A DNA stretch of 5,046 nt from positions 1 through 5,046 of the forward strand of contig CALBPH010000293.1 of NCBI GenBank assembly GCA_937899365.1, written 5' to 3'. The first letter of the stretch is position 1; the number at the start of each line of letters is the position of its first letter. The position numbers were made by a program, and so were the translations under genes. This document shows positions 1 to 5,046 of the stretch, piece after piece. Below the pieces are notes generated by a model, which worked only from the letters and a program-made list of their open reading frames with translations, searched no databases and was not told the DNA's origin. Origin of the DNA: an uncultured Leptolyngbya sp. GTDB lineage: Bacteria; Cyanobacteriota; Cyanobacteriia; Phormidesmidales; Phormidesmidaceae.

Positions 1-317
1 CCATCGAAACCCTGGGCTATCCCGAGAATTCATTTGTGCTTAATATTTTAGGAGAAGGCAAACAGCTAGGGGCGATGAAACATTTTCTCAAACCCTTTAG
101 CCCAGGTGAAAACCGGTTTGAAGGGGTGGAGACTGACATTGCTGACAATGGGGCCCATATCCTCAAAGACGCCATTGCCTATCTAGAATGCACGGTCAAA
201 AACCGGATGGACTGCGGCGATCACTGGGTGATCTACGCCACCATTGAAGGCGGTCAGGTACTGGATGGCTATGTTAAAACGGCGGTCCACCATCGGAAAA
301 CGGGTAACCATTATTAG
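1..317 (+). CDS. Diflavin flavodiiron protein (Flv family), C-terminal fragment
   Basis: This is the 3' end of a gene that begins left of the window. The reading frame is open from base 3 and stops at TAG 315-317, giving 104 visible residues. The product resembles the C-terminal flavin reductase-like domain of cyanobacterial diflavin flavoproteins (Flv1-Flv4 type), soluble proteins that reduce O2 (or NO) with electrons from the photosynthetic chain or NAD(P)H. The evidence is family-like stretches recognised by eye: FVLNILGEGKQ, MKHFLKPF, RFEGVET, AYLECTV, CGDHWVIYA and the terminal VHHRKTGNHY. A GTG at 36 could pass for a start, but the codons before it (IETLGYPENSF) continue the same domain, so the gene is simply cut by the window edge. 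Which paralogue it is cannot be decided, because the diiron and flavodoxin domains are not visible. Its last 44 bp overlap the end of the convergent GHL10 gene. Confidence 0.9.
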   Translation, partial: IETLGYPENSFVLNILGEGKQLGAMKHFLKPFSPGENRFEGVETDIADNGAHILKDAIAYLECTVKNRMDCGDHWVIYATIEGGQVLDGYVKTAVHHRKTGNHY

Positions 318-1626
318 GGCAGTAGGACTGAAACAGCCTGTCTAAGGTGTGTCTAAGTTCCATATCGGGCACCTTCTTAAGGAACCAAAAAGTTGTTTCC
401 CAAGAGAAAAACGAGATCCCGCGATAGCCCGCCTCCTGGACGGCGGCAATTTCATCGACGGTGCGGCTAAAGTCTTTGGCAGAATCTAGGGGACCGGTGT
501 AAAGACCGATGGCAATGGGAACCTGGTTACGGAGATCATGGAAACCGCTGTTGTACAGATCTTTCTCAAAGATACTCAGGTCGTCGCGATAAAGCTGAAC
601 CACCACCTCATCCACAATGCCTAGGTTTACCCATCGCACCCAGTCCTGCAGATATTTGCGATAGGCAAAACCGGGGGGGTTAGGCGATACGGAAACAATC
701 GCCTCTGGACGCACCTGTTTGACCGCCTGGGTGATATCCGCGAGCAGTGAGGTAATGGCATGGGCTCGCCAGGCCACCCAGCCTGGGGCGCTGGGGTCCT
801 CAGGTGGGGGGGCACCACCGTGGGTGTCTTTATATAGCTGCACCGAGTAGGGGTCGTACCCCATGGAAATCGGCAGACTAAAGTGGTCATCTAGCTGGAT
901 GCCATCCACCGGATAGCGCTGCACCACATCGACAATCAGGTCGGTTAAAAACTGCTGTACCTCTGGGTGCAGCGGATTGAGCCAGGCCAGATTACCACCC
1001 GTAATCTCTAGCTGAAAGTTTTTTAGCGGGGTGGGCAGTAGGGGATGGGCCGACAGCTGGGCGGGTACCGTCTCCCCGGCCTGGTTGGTGGTGAGCCACT
1101 CGGGATGGGCGCGGGCGATGGGGGATGAAGCCGGGATCATTAGACCGTACTCAAACCAGGGGATCAGCCGCATGTTGTGGCGATGGGCCTGGCGGGTAAG
1201 GCTATGGAGAATGTCGTCAAAGGGGTAGAGGGGGACATTGGCGATGCGATCGCAACATGAGCCCCCCGCCCGCTTTGTCACCTGATTGGGATACAGCGTA
1301 TAGCCCTGGTTCCACACACTGGGGTAGAGGGTGTTGATCTGATGCTCGGCCAGGTTGGCCACCGCATCATCTAAGCGAAAACTGTAGTAGTTAATCGCCG
1401 CCGCCGTATTGGTCATCCACACCCCGCGGATTTGGCTGGTGGTCGCGAGGGTAACCGCCGGCGCCTGCCAGCAGACCAGCACCAGCCACAGAGCCACCAG
1501 CCCTAGGGCAACGTAGCGCCGCTGCTTGCGTTTGGCTAATTTAGCCCGCTTAGCGGCACGGGCCCCCTCAGCGGTATTATCGGGAGACTCATCGGGAAAC
1601 TTATCAGGAACTACAGCTTCAGACAT
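274..1626 (-). CDS. Membrane-anchored or secreted glycosyl hydrolase-like GHL10 (DUF187) protein
   Basis: The product is 450 aa. Residues 1-36 are hydrophilic and end in a strongly basic stretch (AAKRAKLAKRKQRRY). Residues about 37-59 form one hydrophobic helix, either a signal anchor or a long signal peptide with possible cleavage near APA or TLA. Cys52 lacks a small residue before it, so this is not a good lipobox. The rest is a TIM-barrel GHL10 domain: RGVWMTN (67-73), NTLYPSVWNQGYTLYP (98-113), IPWFEYG (155-161), WLNPLHPEV (215-223), VDGIQLDDHF (240-249, acidic residues in the catalytic region), VSPNP (313-317), QLYRDD (344-349) and ISFFSWE (404-410). E. coli DigH (YddW), of this family, acts on denuded peptidoglycan glycans, so an envelope polysaccharide or glycan role is plausible; the true substrate is unknown. 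The ATG overlaps the stop of the HAD gene. The last 13 residues lie over the flavodiiron gene and look like a non-conserved tail. Confidence 0.88.
   Translation of the reverse strand: MSEAVVPDKFPDESPDNTAEGARAAKRAKLAKRKQRRYVALGLVALWLVLVCWQAPAVTLATTSQIRGVWMTNTAAAINYYSFRLDDAVANLAEHQINTLYPSVWNQGYTLYPNQVTKRAGGSCCDRIANVPLYPFDDILHSLTRQAHRHNMRLIPWFEYGLMIPASSPIARAHPEWLTTNQAGETVPAQLSAHPLLPTPLKNFQLEITGGNLAWLNPLHPEVQQFLTDLIVDVVQRYPVDGIQLDDHFSLPISMGYDPYSVQLYKDTHGGAPPPEDPSAPGWVAWRAHAITSLLADITQAVKQVRPEAIVSVSPNPPGFAYRKYLQDWVRWVNLGIVDEVVVQLYRDDLSIFEKDLYNSGFHDLRNQVPIAIGLYTGPLDSAKDFSRTVDEIAAVQEAGYRGISFFSWETTFWFLKKVPDMELRHTLDRLFQSYCPNNGYPFSDGGPPF
1246..1253. repeat. HIP1 octamer GCGATCGC
   Basis: This is one of three exact HIP1 sites in the window, inside the GHL10 gene. 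HIP1 is over-represented in many cyanobacterial genomes and supports that origin for the window. Its function is not settled. Confidence 0.85.
1619..1626 (-). other. 8-bp stop/start overlap (ATGTCTGA) between HAD and GHL10 genes
   Basis: Read on the minus strand, the GHL10 start ATG and the HAD stop TGA share the string ATGTCTGA in different frames. The bases just before the ATG read AATGGTGA, which gives only a poor Shine-Dalgarno match. This arrangement usually means one mRNA with translational coupling, so that ribosomes ending HAD synthesis restart on GHL10. The overlap is seen directly; the coupling is inferred. Confidence 0.8.
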
Positions 1627-2467
1627 TCACCATTGACCAACGGGTTTCTAAGTATTTCACCACGCTATCTTCACTGTGGTGACCAATAATTTCGGTAGCA
1701 TGTTGCCGCAGTTCTGGCGTAGCGTTTGCCGTCGCCACCGCCACATCCGCCAGCTGGAACATGGAAATATCGTTATTGTGATCCCCAAAGACGGTCAGAT
1801 CGTGGTTTTGCAACCCCCGCAGCATTTGCAGCTCGCGAATGCCATTGGCCTTAGTGGCCTGGGCGTCCTGCAAGGTGAGCCAATACCAGTCGGGCTGATA
1901 GGGATTTTCAAACAGATGCATGTCGAGACAGTTAGGAAAACGCGACCTGAGCACCTGGGCAAGGGCCGTTAGCCGAACCTGGGTATCAATCAGCGTAAAC
2001 CGCATCACCTGGTCATCAAAGATCGCCGTCAGGTCGGGACGGCAGTGCCAGCGACCATCCTCATTGCGTTCGGCATCGTCAATGTACCACTGGATACCGG
2101 CATTCACATCCGTTGTGAAATAGACCTGATCCTCCTGGCCGTTATGGCAAGAGATGAGGGGCTTGATGTCGTGGGCTTGAACCACCGTGAGCAAATCCGC
2201 CGCCAGGTTCGTGGCAATGCTGTTTACAAAAAGATGCTCACCGGTGCTCAGGTCCGTAATATAAGCGCCATTGAGTTCAATCACCGGAAACGGTAGGGAA
2301 ACCCCCTGGAAAATGGGACCAACGGAGCTAACGCTGCGGGAGGTGGCAATGGTGAAGGGAAGACCGGACGCCAACAGACGATTGAGAGTTTGACGCGTGT
2401 AGCCAGACAGGGTAGCGGTAGAATTTAATAGGGTGCCATCGAGATCTGAGACGTAAAAAGTAGGCAT
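1619..2467 (-). CDS. Cof-type HAD-IIB family phosphatase
   Basis: The product is 282 aa, a normal length for a Cof/YbiV-like HAD hydrolase with a C2-type cap. All four HAD motifs are present: motif I DLDGTL with nucleophile Asp8 and acid/base Asp10; motif II TIATSRS with Thr42 or Ser43; motif III Lys206 in the segment TKANGIRELQ; motif IV GDHNND with Asp229 and Asp233 for Mg2+. Residues from about 80 to 200 form the cap that decides the substrate. The enzyme is expected to be cytosolic and to hydrolyse small phosphorylated metabolites such as sugar phosphates, nucleotides or cofactors; the sequence does not say which. The ATG at 2467 places motif I at residue 8, as usual, but there is no strong Shine-Dalgarno sequence before it. 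Its stop overlaps the GHL10 start, so the two are probably translated as a pair. The TIR-SLOG gene lies 97 bp upstream on the same strand. Confidence 0.93.
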   Translation of the reverse strand: MPTFYVSDLDGTLLNSTATLSGYTRQTLNRLLASGLPFTIATSRSVSSVGPIFQGVSLPFPVIELNGAYITDLSTGEHLFVNSIATNLAADLLTVVQAHDIKPLISCHNGQEDQVYFTTDVNAGIQWYIDDAERNEDGRWHCRPDLTAIFDDQVMRFTLIDTQVRLTALAQVLRSRFPNCLDMHLFENPYQPDWYWLTLQDAQATKANGIRELQMLRGLQNHDLTVFGDHNNDISMFQLADVAVATANATPELRQHATEIIGHHSEDSVVKYLETRWSMVNV

Positions 2468-2564
2468 GGGCCCTGGTAAAACGTGCAGCCTTCTTTATGA
2501 CAGATTAGGTCCATCTCTGTCTAGAAGCATGAAAGATTTCGTAAGTGTTGGCCCTACCCCCCTC
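2468..2564. other. Short intergenic gap between TIR-SLOG and HAD genes
   Basis: This 97-bp gap separates two genes on the minus strand. It holds no good hairpin followed by a T-run, so transcription from the TIR-SLOG gene could continue into HAD-GHL10. No convincing promoter with both -35 and -10 boxes is seen for HAD; a minus-strand TAATCT about 40 bp upstream of its ATG is the best -10-like string. One copy of the 10-mer TCTGTCTAGA lies at 2516-2525. Confidence 0.4.
2516..2525 (+). repeat. 10-bp direct repeat TCTGTCTAGA, copy 1 (downstream side of TIR-SLOG gene)
   Basis: The string is identical and in the same orientation to 3735-3744, and the two copies bracket the TIR-SLOG coding region. 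Repeats of this length occur by chance in 5 kb, so the meaning is open. Confidence 0.4.
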
Positions 2565-3734
2565 TTATGACGTCAGCATAGTTTTAGAAAAAATAATCTC
2601 ATCCACCATTTCAATTACATCATTAACAACATCGTCAGCTGTTTCAGGGTTGTTAATGTACTGATTTAATGACTTAAACTTCTCAGGTGAGATCCGGCCC
2701 ATCAGCTGGCTATCCCAGTGGTTAAGCATGTGATCAAATACCCGTTTGGCATCACCGTTGGTACACACGATGGGGATCACGGGGACTTTTTCTTGTTTAG
2801 CATATTGATAGGTCTCATAGGTGCCCCCCACCCCGCCAATCAAAATCACCAGATCTGACCGGCGCAGACAGACCAACCATTCAATCACCCCCGGCTCGGT
2901 ATACTCCACCGTTCCCCCTTTAAATACGGGCTGTGATCCCTGGGGAACAATCTGCGTTAGCCGGTCACTCAGGCGACTATCATCCTGGGATAGCTGCTGG
3001 GCAAAGGCCTCTGCAACAACATAGTCCACGCCCTCCCAGCCGCCGGTAATCAGGCTGTAGGCCGCTATTTTTTGGCCCAGCTTTTGGGCACACCAATTAA
3101 TCTCATCGGGAAGCTGGAAGCTGCCTGTCCCGGCCACCAGGATAGTTTTTGTACTGCGTAGCTGTCTTGAATCCTCTTTTATCTGGTTAGTGAGGTGGGT
3201 AATAAACGTATCAAAGTTCTGGGTCGGGTCAATGCTGAGTTTGTCTTTGATGAACTGAATAAAGTCATCCACCTGGTCAGAGATATCCAGAATCTTTTGG
3301 GCAACATCTGCCATAGCTGAATAGCCATCGGAGAGATCTGGACCCATCAGCGCCGACAGCTTTTCGGTTTGCTGTTGCCAATAGTGACTGTAGGCCACCT
3401 GCCCTTCTCGGGAATAAATATTGGCATCTGATAAAACAACTGGGAAAATCCGCTGCTGATAGTCCTTGCGTTTCATCACCTCCAGGGCTTCAAACATGCA
3501 ATATTCAGACCGCAGGTATTTGTCGCTGATCACCAGGATGACATAGTTGCCGCGACCTATTTCTCGCATAAAGTTTTCGATACTTTGGCCCAGGGTAAGG
3601 TGGTTGCGATCGCGAATTAGGTTATACCGCTGAGCCAGCAGCGCATCACAGATTTTATCGACCAATGCCTCTCGCTGGCGTCCCTGGTCGGTCTTGTTAT
3701 CCTTCCATGCATAGGAAATATATATCTGATTCAT
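2565..3734 (-). CDS. TIR domain–SLOG (STALD-like) fusion protein, putative NAD+-linked immune or signalling protein
   Basis: The product is 389 aa with two domains. Residues 1 to about 125 are a bacterial TIR domain: YISYAW at the first strand (5-10), a BB-loop-like segment RDRNHLTLGQSI (41-52), YVILVISDKYLRSEYC (64-79), and Glu82 in MFEALEVM, which fits the NAD-cleaving glutamate of TIR NADases. Residues about 125-195 are a mostly helical linker. Residues about 197-330 are a Rossmann-like SLOG (LOG/DprA-type) domain: ILVAGTGSF (198-206), LITGGWEGVD (228-237), DLVILIGGVGGTYE (294-307) and VPVIPIV (317-323). A helical tail follows to 389. The ATG sits right before the first TIR strand, so the start is well placed, although no clear Shine-Dalgarno precedes it. 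TIR domains can consume NAD+ or make cyclic ADP-ribose isomers, and SLOG domains of Thoeris ThsA bind such signals. A defence or cell-suicide role is inference. No SIR2 or other Thoeris partner is visible in the window. Confidence 0.88.
   Translation of the reverse strand: MNQIYISYAWKDNKTDQGRQREALVDKICDALLAQRYNLIRDRNHLTLGQSIENFMREIGRGNYVILVISDKYLRSEYCMFEALEVMKRKDYQQRIFPVVLSDANIYSREGQVAYSHYWQQQTEKLSALMGPDLSDGYSAMADVAQKILDISDQVDDFIQFIKDKLSIDPTQNFDTFITHLTNQIKEDSRQLRSTKTILVAGTGSFQLPDEINWCAQKLGQKIAAYSLITGGWEGVDYVVAEAFAQQLSQDDSRLSDRLTQIVPQGSQPVFKGGTVEYTEPGVIEWLVCLRRSDLVILIGGVGGTYETYQYAKQEKVPVIPIVCTNGDAKRVFDHMLNHWDSQLMGRISPEKFKSLNQYINNPETADDVVNDVIEMVDEIIFSKTMLTS
3606..3613. repeat. HIP1 octamer GCGATCGC
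   Basis: This is an exact HIP1 site inside the TIR part of the TIR-SLOG gene. Its presence suggests that, if the gene was acquired, the donor was cyanobacterial or the gene has been resident long enough to gain the motif. Confidence 0.85.
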
Positions 3735-3744
3735 TCTGTCTAGA
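3735..3744 (+). repeat. 10-bp direct repeat TCTGTCTAGA, copy 2 (directly before TIR-SLOG start codon)
   Basis: This is the second copy, touching the ATG of the TIR-SLOG gene on its 5' side. Around both copies a CAT triplet also recurs at slightly different spacing, so the similarity is a little wider than ten bases but imperfect. Confidence 0.4.
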
Positions 3745-3880
3745 TGTCATTGTTTAGTCAGCCTTTCACGCATCTATGCCCAAAATCCGGCGCTGGTTAA
3801 CGACTATTTAAAGCGTCTAGCTGACTCACCCGCTCATCCTGATTATGCAGCAGCATGTACGTAGGGTTGCGCAGAACGCC

Positions 3881-3886
3881 TATAAT
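3881..3886 (+). promoter_or_regulatory. Candidate -10 box TATAAT for the kinase gene
   Basis: This is a perfect sigma-70-type -10 hexamer 49 bp before the kinase ATG at 3936, which would put the transcript start near 3893 and leave a leader of roughly 43 nt. The position 17 bp upstream reads TACGTA, which is not a good -35 box, so the promoter may be activator-dependent. If real, it lies downstream of the alternative ATG at 3855 and so favours the start at 3936. Confidence 0.45.
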
Positions 3887-3935
3887 TCCCCTGGGCCGAT
3901 CCGCTATTAAGGACCTTTGCACCTGGGTATTTCCC

Positions 3936-5046
3936 ATGACGCTATCGGGCTATCAACGCCATGCCGAACTCTATCGGAGTGAGCGCTCTATTGTGGAGCG
4001 CGGTAGTCTGCATGGGCGACCGGTGGTGGTTAAACGGCTAAATCGTCAGTATCCGTTGCCGACGGACCTGGCTGACTATCGCCAGGAATACGCTATCCTC
4101 CAGCAGATTGAGAGTGACGAGGTGGTCAAGGGCTATGGGTTAGACGCTCAGCAGCACGCCCTGATCTTGGTTTTAGAAGATATCGGTGGGCAATCCCTGC
4201 GGCAGCTTTACCGAGGACAGGCACTGCCGTTAGGGCTGTTTTTAGAGATTGCGATCGCAATCTCTAAAGGGCTGGGCCACATCCACGCCGCCAATGTCAT
4301 CCATAAAGATATCAACCCCGGCAACATTGTTTTTAATGCTGAAACACAACAGCTGCGGATTATTGACTTTGGCCTATCTAGTCGCATCCGCCAAGAAACG
4401 GCCCCCCTCCAGCACCCCAATACCCTAGAAGGAACGCTCACCTATCTTTCCCCCGAGCAAACGGGGCGGATCAATCGCCTGATCGACTATCGCACCGACA
4501 TTTACTCCCTGGGGGTGACCTTCTATGAGCTGCTGACCGGCAGCCTCCCCTTCACCACCACCGACCCCATGGCCCTGGTGCACAGCCACCTGGCAAAGAT
4601 GCCCCCCAGCCTAAGGTTGCAACGGCCAGAACTACCCGATTTTTTGGCCGCCGTGGTGACCAAAATGATGGCCAAGGGGGCGGAGGACCGCTACCAAAGT
4701 GCGTGGGGCATCCAGGCCGATCTAGAACGGCTCCAGACCCGGCCCTCCATTGAGCTACCCATTGCCCAGGACGACTATCCGTTTCAGTTTCGCTTACCCC
4801 AGACGCTCTACGGTCGTGAAGCCGAGTTAAACCAGCTGTTGGCTGGCTTTGAGGAGAGTCGTCACAGCGGCACCCGTCTGATGCTGGTGACGGGCTATTC
4901 GGGCATGGGCAAGTCATCCCTGGTGCGAGAACTCTATCGCCCCATCACCGCCGCCCAGGGCTACTTTACAGTGGGTAAGTTTGACCAGCTACAGCGGGTG
5001 GTGCCCTACTCTGCCCTGATTCAGGCCTTTTATGGGTTGCTGCGAC
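3936..5046 (+). CDS. Multidomain Ser/Thr kinase–AAA ATPase (probable sensor histidine kinase), N-terminal part
   Basis: The frame is open from ATG 3936 to the window edge (370 complete codons) with no stop, so the gene is cut on the right. Residues 1 to about 268 are a protein kinase domain: Lys33 in VVVKRL, Glu51 as candidate helix-C glutamate, the catalytic loop HKDINPGN (Asp125, Asn130), DFG at 144-146, GTLTYLSPEQTGR (167-179, APE replaced by SPE), and DYRTDIYSLGVTFYELLTG (184-202). Residues from about 290 start an AAA-type ATPase: LYGREAEL (291-298) and a Walker A loop GYSGMGKSS (320-328, Lys326). In cyanobacteria this order typically continues through a long ATPase/TPR-like region, GAF and a histidine kinase, in proteins of about 1,800-2,000 aa; that part is not visible here. 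An in-frame ATG at 3855 exists, but relatives begin close to the GYQ...LY motif (here residues 5-13) and a TATAAT lies between, so 3936 is preferred. No good Shine-Dalgarno is seen. The signal sensed is unknown. Confidence 0.93.
   Translation, partial: MTLSGYQRHAELYRSERSIVERGSLHGRPVVVKRLNRQYPLPTDLADYRQEYAILQQIESDEVVKGYGLDAQQHALILVLEDIGGQSLRQLYRGQALPLGLFLEIAIAISKGLGHIHAANVIHKDINPGNIVFNAETQQLRIIDFGLSSRIRQETAPLQHPNTLEGTLTYLSPEQTGRINRLIDYRTDIYSLGVTFYELLTGSLPFTTTDPMALVHSHLAKMPPSLRLQRPELPDFLAAVVTKMMAKGAEDRYQSAWGIQADLERLQTRPSIELPIAQDDYPFQFRLPQTLYGREAELNQLLAGFEESRHSGTRLMLVTGYSGMGKSSLVRELYRPITAAQGYFTVGKFDQLQRVVPYSALIQAFYGLLR
4241..4268. repeat. Perfect 28-bp palindrome centred on a HIP1 octamer
   Basis: The half-site TTTAGAGATTGCGA is followed immediately by its exact reverse complement, with HIP1 (GCGATCGC) at 4251-4258 in the middle. 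Flanking bases on both sides break the symmetry. It lies inside the kinase coding region and encodes residues of the segment FLEIAIAISK (102-111), which fits the family, so the frame is undisturbed. Confidence 0.9.

Larger units (their letters stand above)
3735..3935. promoter_or_regulatory. Divergent intergenic region between TIR-SLOG and kinase genes
   Basis: These 201 bp lie between two divergently transcribed genes and must carry the promoters of both. The rightward side has a consensus TATAAT at 3881-3886. For the leftward TIR-SLOG gene no strong promoter stands out; a minus-strand TTAACC with CATAGA 16 bp further on is the best weak candidate. A 7-bp inverted repeat, AGTCAGC at 3756-3762 and GCTGACT at 3820-3826, lies upstream of the TIR-SLOG gene and could be an operator, but it is short and widely spaced. 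No RNA gene is recognised. Confidence 0.5.

Noticed and set aside
366..392. Possible terminator hairpin near CCTTCTTAAGG followed by an A-rich run.
   Set aside because: The stem is only about 4 bp, and it lies inside the GHL10 coding region.
627..890. Minus-strand open frame of 87 codons within GHL10.
   Set aside because: It is an alternative frame on the same strand inside a gene with clear family motifs; no ribosome site or domain supports it.
1031..2296. Several plus-strand open frames of 65-98 codons opposite GHL10 and HAD.
   Set aside because: They are antisense to well-supported genes with complete motifs, overlap each other, and resemble no family.
2821..3024. Plus-strand open frame of 67 codons opposite the SLOG-coding region.
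   Set aside because: It is a shadow of the TIR-SLOG gene with no recognisable features.
3857..3870. NtcA-like site GTA-N8-TGC upstream of the kinase gene.
   Set aside because: The right half is TGC rather than TAC and the spacing to the TATAAT box is about 10 bp, not the usual 20-24 bp.
4208..4917. Two minus-strand open frames of 77 and 121 codons (4208-4441 and 4552-4917).
   Set aside because: They lie entirely opposite the clear kinase coding frame, have compositions expected of shadow frames (rich in Pro, Arg, Ser, Trp), and show no domain.

Overview
The window looks like chromosomal DNA from a cyanobacterium, probably a filamentous Leptolyngbya/Phormidium-like lineage (the lineage is inference). 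Three things point there. The first gene is the end of a cyanobacterial diflavin flavodiiron protein. The last gene is the start of the giant Ser/Thr kinase–ATPase–histidine kinase type that is abundant in cyanobacteria. Three copies of the octamer GCGATCGC (HIP1, the cyanobacterial highly iterated palindrome) are also present.

Layout from left to right: (1) the 3' end of a flavodiiron protein gene, plus strand, 1-317. (2) Convergent to it and overlapping it tail to tail by 44 bp, a membrane-anchored glycosyl hydrolase-like (GHL10) gene, minus strand, 274-1626. (3) Immediately upstream of that, with an 8-bp stop/start overlap, a Cof-type HAD phosphatase, minus strand, 1619-2467. (4) After a 97-bp gap, a TIR-domain protein with a C-terminal SLOG (LOG/DprA-like nucleotide-binding) domain, minus strand, 2565-3734. 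(5) A divergent intergenic region, 3735-3935, with a perfect TATAAT box facing right. (6) A multidomain kinase on the plus strand from 3936, open to the window edge, showing a complete protein kinase domain and the P-loop of the following AAA-type ATPase.

HAD and GHL10 are almost certainly one transcription and translation unit, and the TIR-SLOG gene may be co-transcribed with them. The TIR-SLOG gene is the most interesting item. TIR domains in bacteria commonly cleave NAD+ or make cyclic ADP-ribose-type signals, and SLOG domains of the ThsA kind sense such signals, so this single polypeptide may join signal sensing and NADase activity. By eye it is more AT-rich than its neighbours and is bracketed by a short direct repeat, hinting at (not proving) acquisition as a cassette. 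A second notable item is a perfect 28-bp palindrome built around a HIP1 octamer inside the kinase coding region. No RNA genes, CRISPR arrays, insertion sequences or convincing intrinsic terminators were seen.
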